NCBI GenBank assembly: GCA_002839795.1
Contig: PGYS01000005.1
Location: forward strand, 1 to 47,704
From: Ignavibacteriae bacterium HGW-Ignavibacteriae-3
GTDB taxonomy: Bacteria; Bacteroidota; Ignavibacteria; Ignavibacteriales; Melioribacteraceae
Length of the DNA stretch: 47,704 bases
Direction: 5' to 3'
Shown: in pieces, positions 46,250-47,704 of the stretch
Layout: each line of letters starts with the position of its first letter
How positions within the stretch are numbered: the stretch's first letter is position 1
Program-made: the position numbers and the translations under genes
The notes under the pieces: generated by a model
Told to the model about the DNA's origin: nothing
What the model saw: only the letters and a program-made list of their open reading frames with translations
Databases searched by the model: none

Positions 46250-46445
46250 AAATTAAATGCCCTCTTTTGATAACTGACAACCATTTAAAATTAATGATTC
46301 CGATTCATTCAGGAAATACCCTTCTCTAACAACAATTCAGCACTTCTCCTTTTTTAACATTTTTTATATGGCAAAAGACTTTCCTCTTAATTATTATGCA
46401 CATTGCATGACGTAAATAATCCAACAAGAATACCCGGAGAAAAAA

Positions 46446-47704
46446 ATGAAGATGACCAATCTGTGGAAATTAATATCTCTTATTCTTCTCTTATCATCAA
46501 ATATCTTTCTTGCTCAGAAACTTGACATGGAATTATTCAAGGGATTCAAAGCACGAAGCGTCGGACCTTCAATAATGAGCGGAAGAGTTACCGCAATTGA
46601 CGTAGTGCAAAAAGATCCGGATATAATTTATGTCGGATCGGCGAGCGGAGGTTTGTGGAAATCAACAAGCGGCGGAGTCTCGTGGGAACCGATATTCGAT
46701 GATCAGCCCGTAGCCTCAATTGGCGCTTTGGCAATAGATCAAAATGTGCCGGATATTCTTTGGGCGGGCACAGGGGAAGGAAATCCGAGAAACAGCCAGA
46801 CAAGCGGTAACGGGGTTTATAAAAGTCTTGACGCCGGGAAGACCTGGAAATTTTTGGGCCTCGAAAAAACGCGTAATATTCACAGAATAATTGTTGATCC
46901 AGCAAATTCTAATATAGTCTATGTGGGCGCCCAGGGATCTGCATGGGGTGAAAGTTCTGAACGGGGAGTATTCAAAACAACGGACGGCGGAAAAACATGG
47001 CGCAATATTTTATTTGTAGATAATAAAACAGGTATCGCGGACTTAATAATGGATCCATCAAACCCTAATAAATTGATTGCCGCCATGTGGGAATTCAGAC
47101 GCTGGCCCTGGTCATTTAAATCCGGAGGCCCGGGATCAGGATTATTTATCTCTTACGACAGCGGTGAATCTTGGCAGCGTAAAACGGATAAAGATGGCTT
47201 ACCAAAAGGTGATCTTGGCAGAATCGGTCTGGCGATAGCGCGAAACAATCCTAATATAATCTATGCGCTTATTGAAGCAAAAAAGAACGGACTTTACCGC
47301 TCAGATGACGGCGGATTTAAATGGCAGTTGGTTACTGAAGATAATGTAAGTAACCGTCCGTTTTACTATCATGAAATTTATGTTGATCCTCAAAATGAAA
47401 ACAGAATTTATAATTTGTTCTCATCTGTAACAATGAGCGAAGATGGGGGAAAAACCTTCAACCCTTTAATTCAAAGGGATATTCATCCGGATCATCATGC
47501 ATGGTGGATTAATCCGAAAAATGGAAACCATTTGATAGACGGGAATGACGGCGGTCTTGCGATGTCTCTGGATAAAGGAAAAACCTGGCGCTTCATTGGT
47601 AATTTGCCGTTGGGACAATTTTATCACATTAGTGTGGATAATGAAATACCATATAATATCTATGGCGGATTGCAGGACAACGGTTCGTGGAGAGGTCCTG
47701 GCAA
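46446..47704 (+). CDS. Sortilin/VPS10-type beta-propeller exported protein, 3' truncated by window edge
   Basis: The frame is open from ATG 46446 (GGAG 7 nt upstream) to the window end, about 419 residues, with no stop. A signal peptide ends near LSSNIFLAQ, and repeated BNR/sortilin motifs follow: SASGGLWKSTSGGVSWEP, GVYKSLDAGKTWKFLG, GVFKTTDGGKTWRN, GLYRSDDGGFKWQL. Proteins with this pattern (S/T-x-D-x-G-x-x-W) form 8-10-bladed propellers and often reach over 900 residues in Bacteroidota, where they may carry a secretion signal at the unseen C-terminus. Some relatives are called glycosyl hydrolases without proof. The 196 nt upstream show no clear promoter. Confidence 0.88.
   Translation, partial: MKMTNLWKLISLILLLSSNIFLAQKLDMELFKGFKARSVGPSIMSGRVTAIDVVQKDPDIIYVGSASGGLWKSTSGGVSWEPIFDDQPVASIGALAIDQNVPDILWAGTGEGNPRNSQTSGNGVYKSLDAGKTWKFLGLEKTRNIHRIIVDPANSNIVYVGAQGSAWGESSERGVFKTTDGGKTWRNILFVDNKTGIADLIMDPSNPNKLIAAMWEFRRWPWSFKSGGPGSGLFISYDSGESWQRKTDKDGLPKGDLGRIGLAIARNNPNIIYALIEAKKNGLYRSDDGGFKWQLVTEDNVSNRPFYYHEIYVDPQNENRIYNLFSSVTMSEDGGKTFNPLIQRDIHPDHHAWWINPKNGNHLIDGNDGGLAMSLDKGKTWRFIGNLPLGQFYHISVDNEIPYNIYGGLQDNGSWRGPG

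Noticed and set aside
46588-46905. 105-residue minus-strand ORF
   Set aside because: It is the antisense of the sortilin-type propeller repeats and has no independent start site or homology.

Overview
The window looks like chromosome from a Bacteroidota/Chlorobiota-type bacterium, most likely Ignavibacteria. The sequence reasons are: a C-terminal sorting domain of the type IX secretion class (NYPNPFNPSTKIKYDL in the propeller protein at 17694-19034), AT-rich intergenic DNA, promoters that fit TTG-N20-TAnnTTTG rather than -35/-10 E. coli boxes, and many ORFs that nevertheless carry GGAG-type ribosome binding sites. There is no phage, IS element, CRISPR, tRNA or rRNA gene that I can see. The window opens inside an M16 peptidase gene and closes inside a VPS10/sortilin-type propeller gene.

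Layout. 1-2.3 kb: M16 peptidase end, thioredoxin, two related small membrane proteins. 2.3-4.7 kb (minus): serC with a DUF1015 protein. 4.9-6.7 kb (minus): secreted TPR/TlpA-like thioredoxin. 6.8-8.0 kb (minus): MarR regulator and pirin. 8.2-10.7 kb: DUF2203, OsmC, purine permease, DUF2905. 10.9-13.1 kb: arginase, double-PspC membrane protein and a LiaF-like membrane protein. 13.1-14.8 kb (minus): ECF sigma factor and RskA-like anti-sigma. 15.0-17.6 kb: alaS. 17.7-24.9 kb (minus): T9SS-exported propeller and a complete RND/adaptor/TolC efflux operon. 25.4-30.0 kb: tag, SRPBCC, YdeI-like, aldehyde dehydrogenase, PhoH-family ATPase. 30.0-34.4 kb: methionine operon metY-aspartokinase-metX. 34.6-37.9 kb: gatE-gatD. 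38.0-45.0 kb: metallophosphoesterase, a Cache-PAS-CBS-DUF294 membrane sensor, DUF485, an ActP-like symporter and an outer-membrane porin. 45.2 kb to end: Ada repair regulator and the propeller protein.

Main discovery. Between phoH and metY (30042-30506) lie two consecutive, unannotated short ORFs, 28 and 40 codons long, each with the run MMM-x-MM (8 and 9 methionines in total). Each is followed by an intrinsic terminator whose left arm can alternatively pair with the 3' end of its own ORF. This is the architecture of ribosome-mediated transcription attenuation, with methionine as the sensed amino acid and methionine-biosynthesis genes directly downstream. It occurs twice in series behind one Bacteroidota-type promoter that itself contains a 13-bp palindrome. 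I know of no characterised methionine attenuator of this kind.

Second discovery. The tRNA-dependent amidotransferase encoded here is GatDE, the form regarded as archaeal, not bacterial GatCAB. The pair lies in an otherwise ordinary bacterial neighbourhood and is flanked and split by palindromic repeats, which suggests an old inter-domain transfer. Other notable points are an RND pump lacking the usual TM4/TM10 proton-relay residues, and a fused membrane sensor with a nucleotidyltransferase-like output next to an acetate-type symporter.
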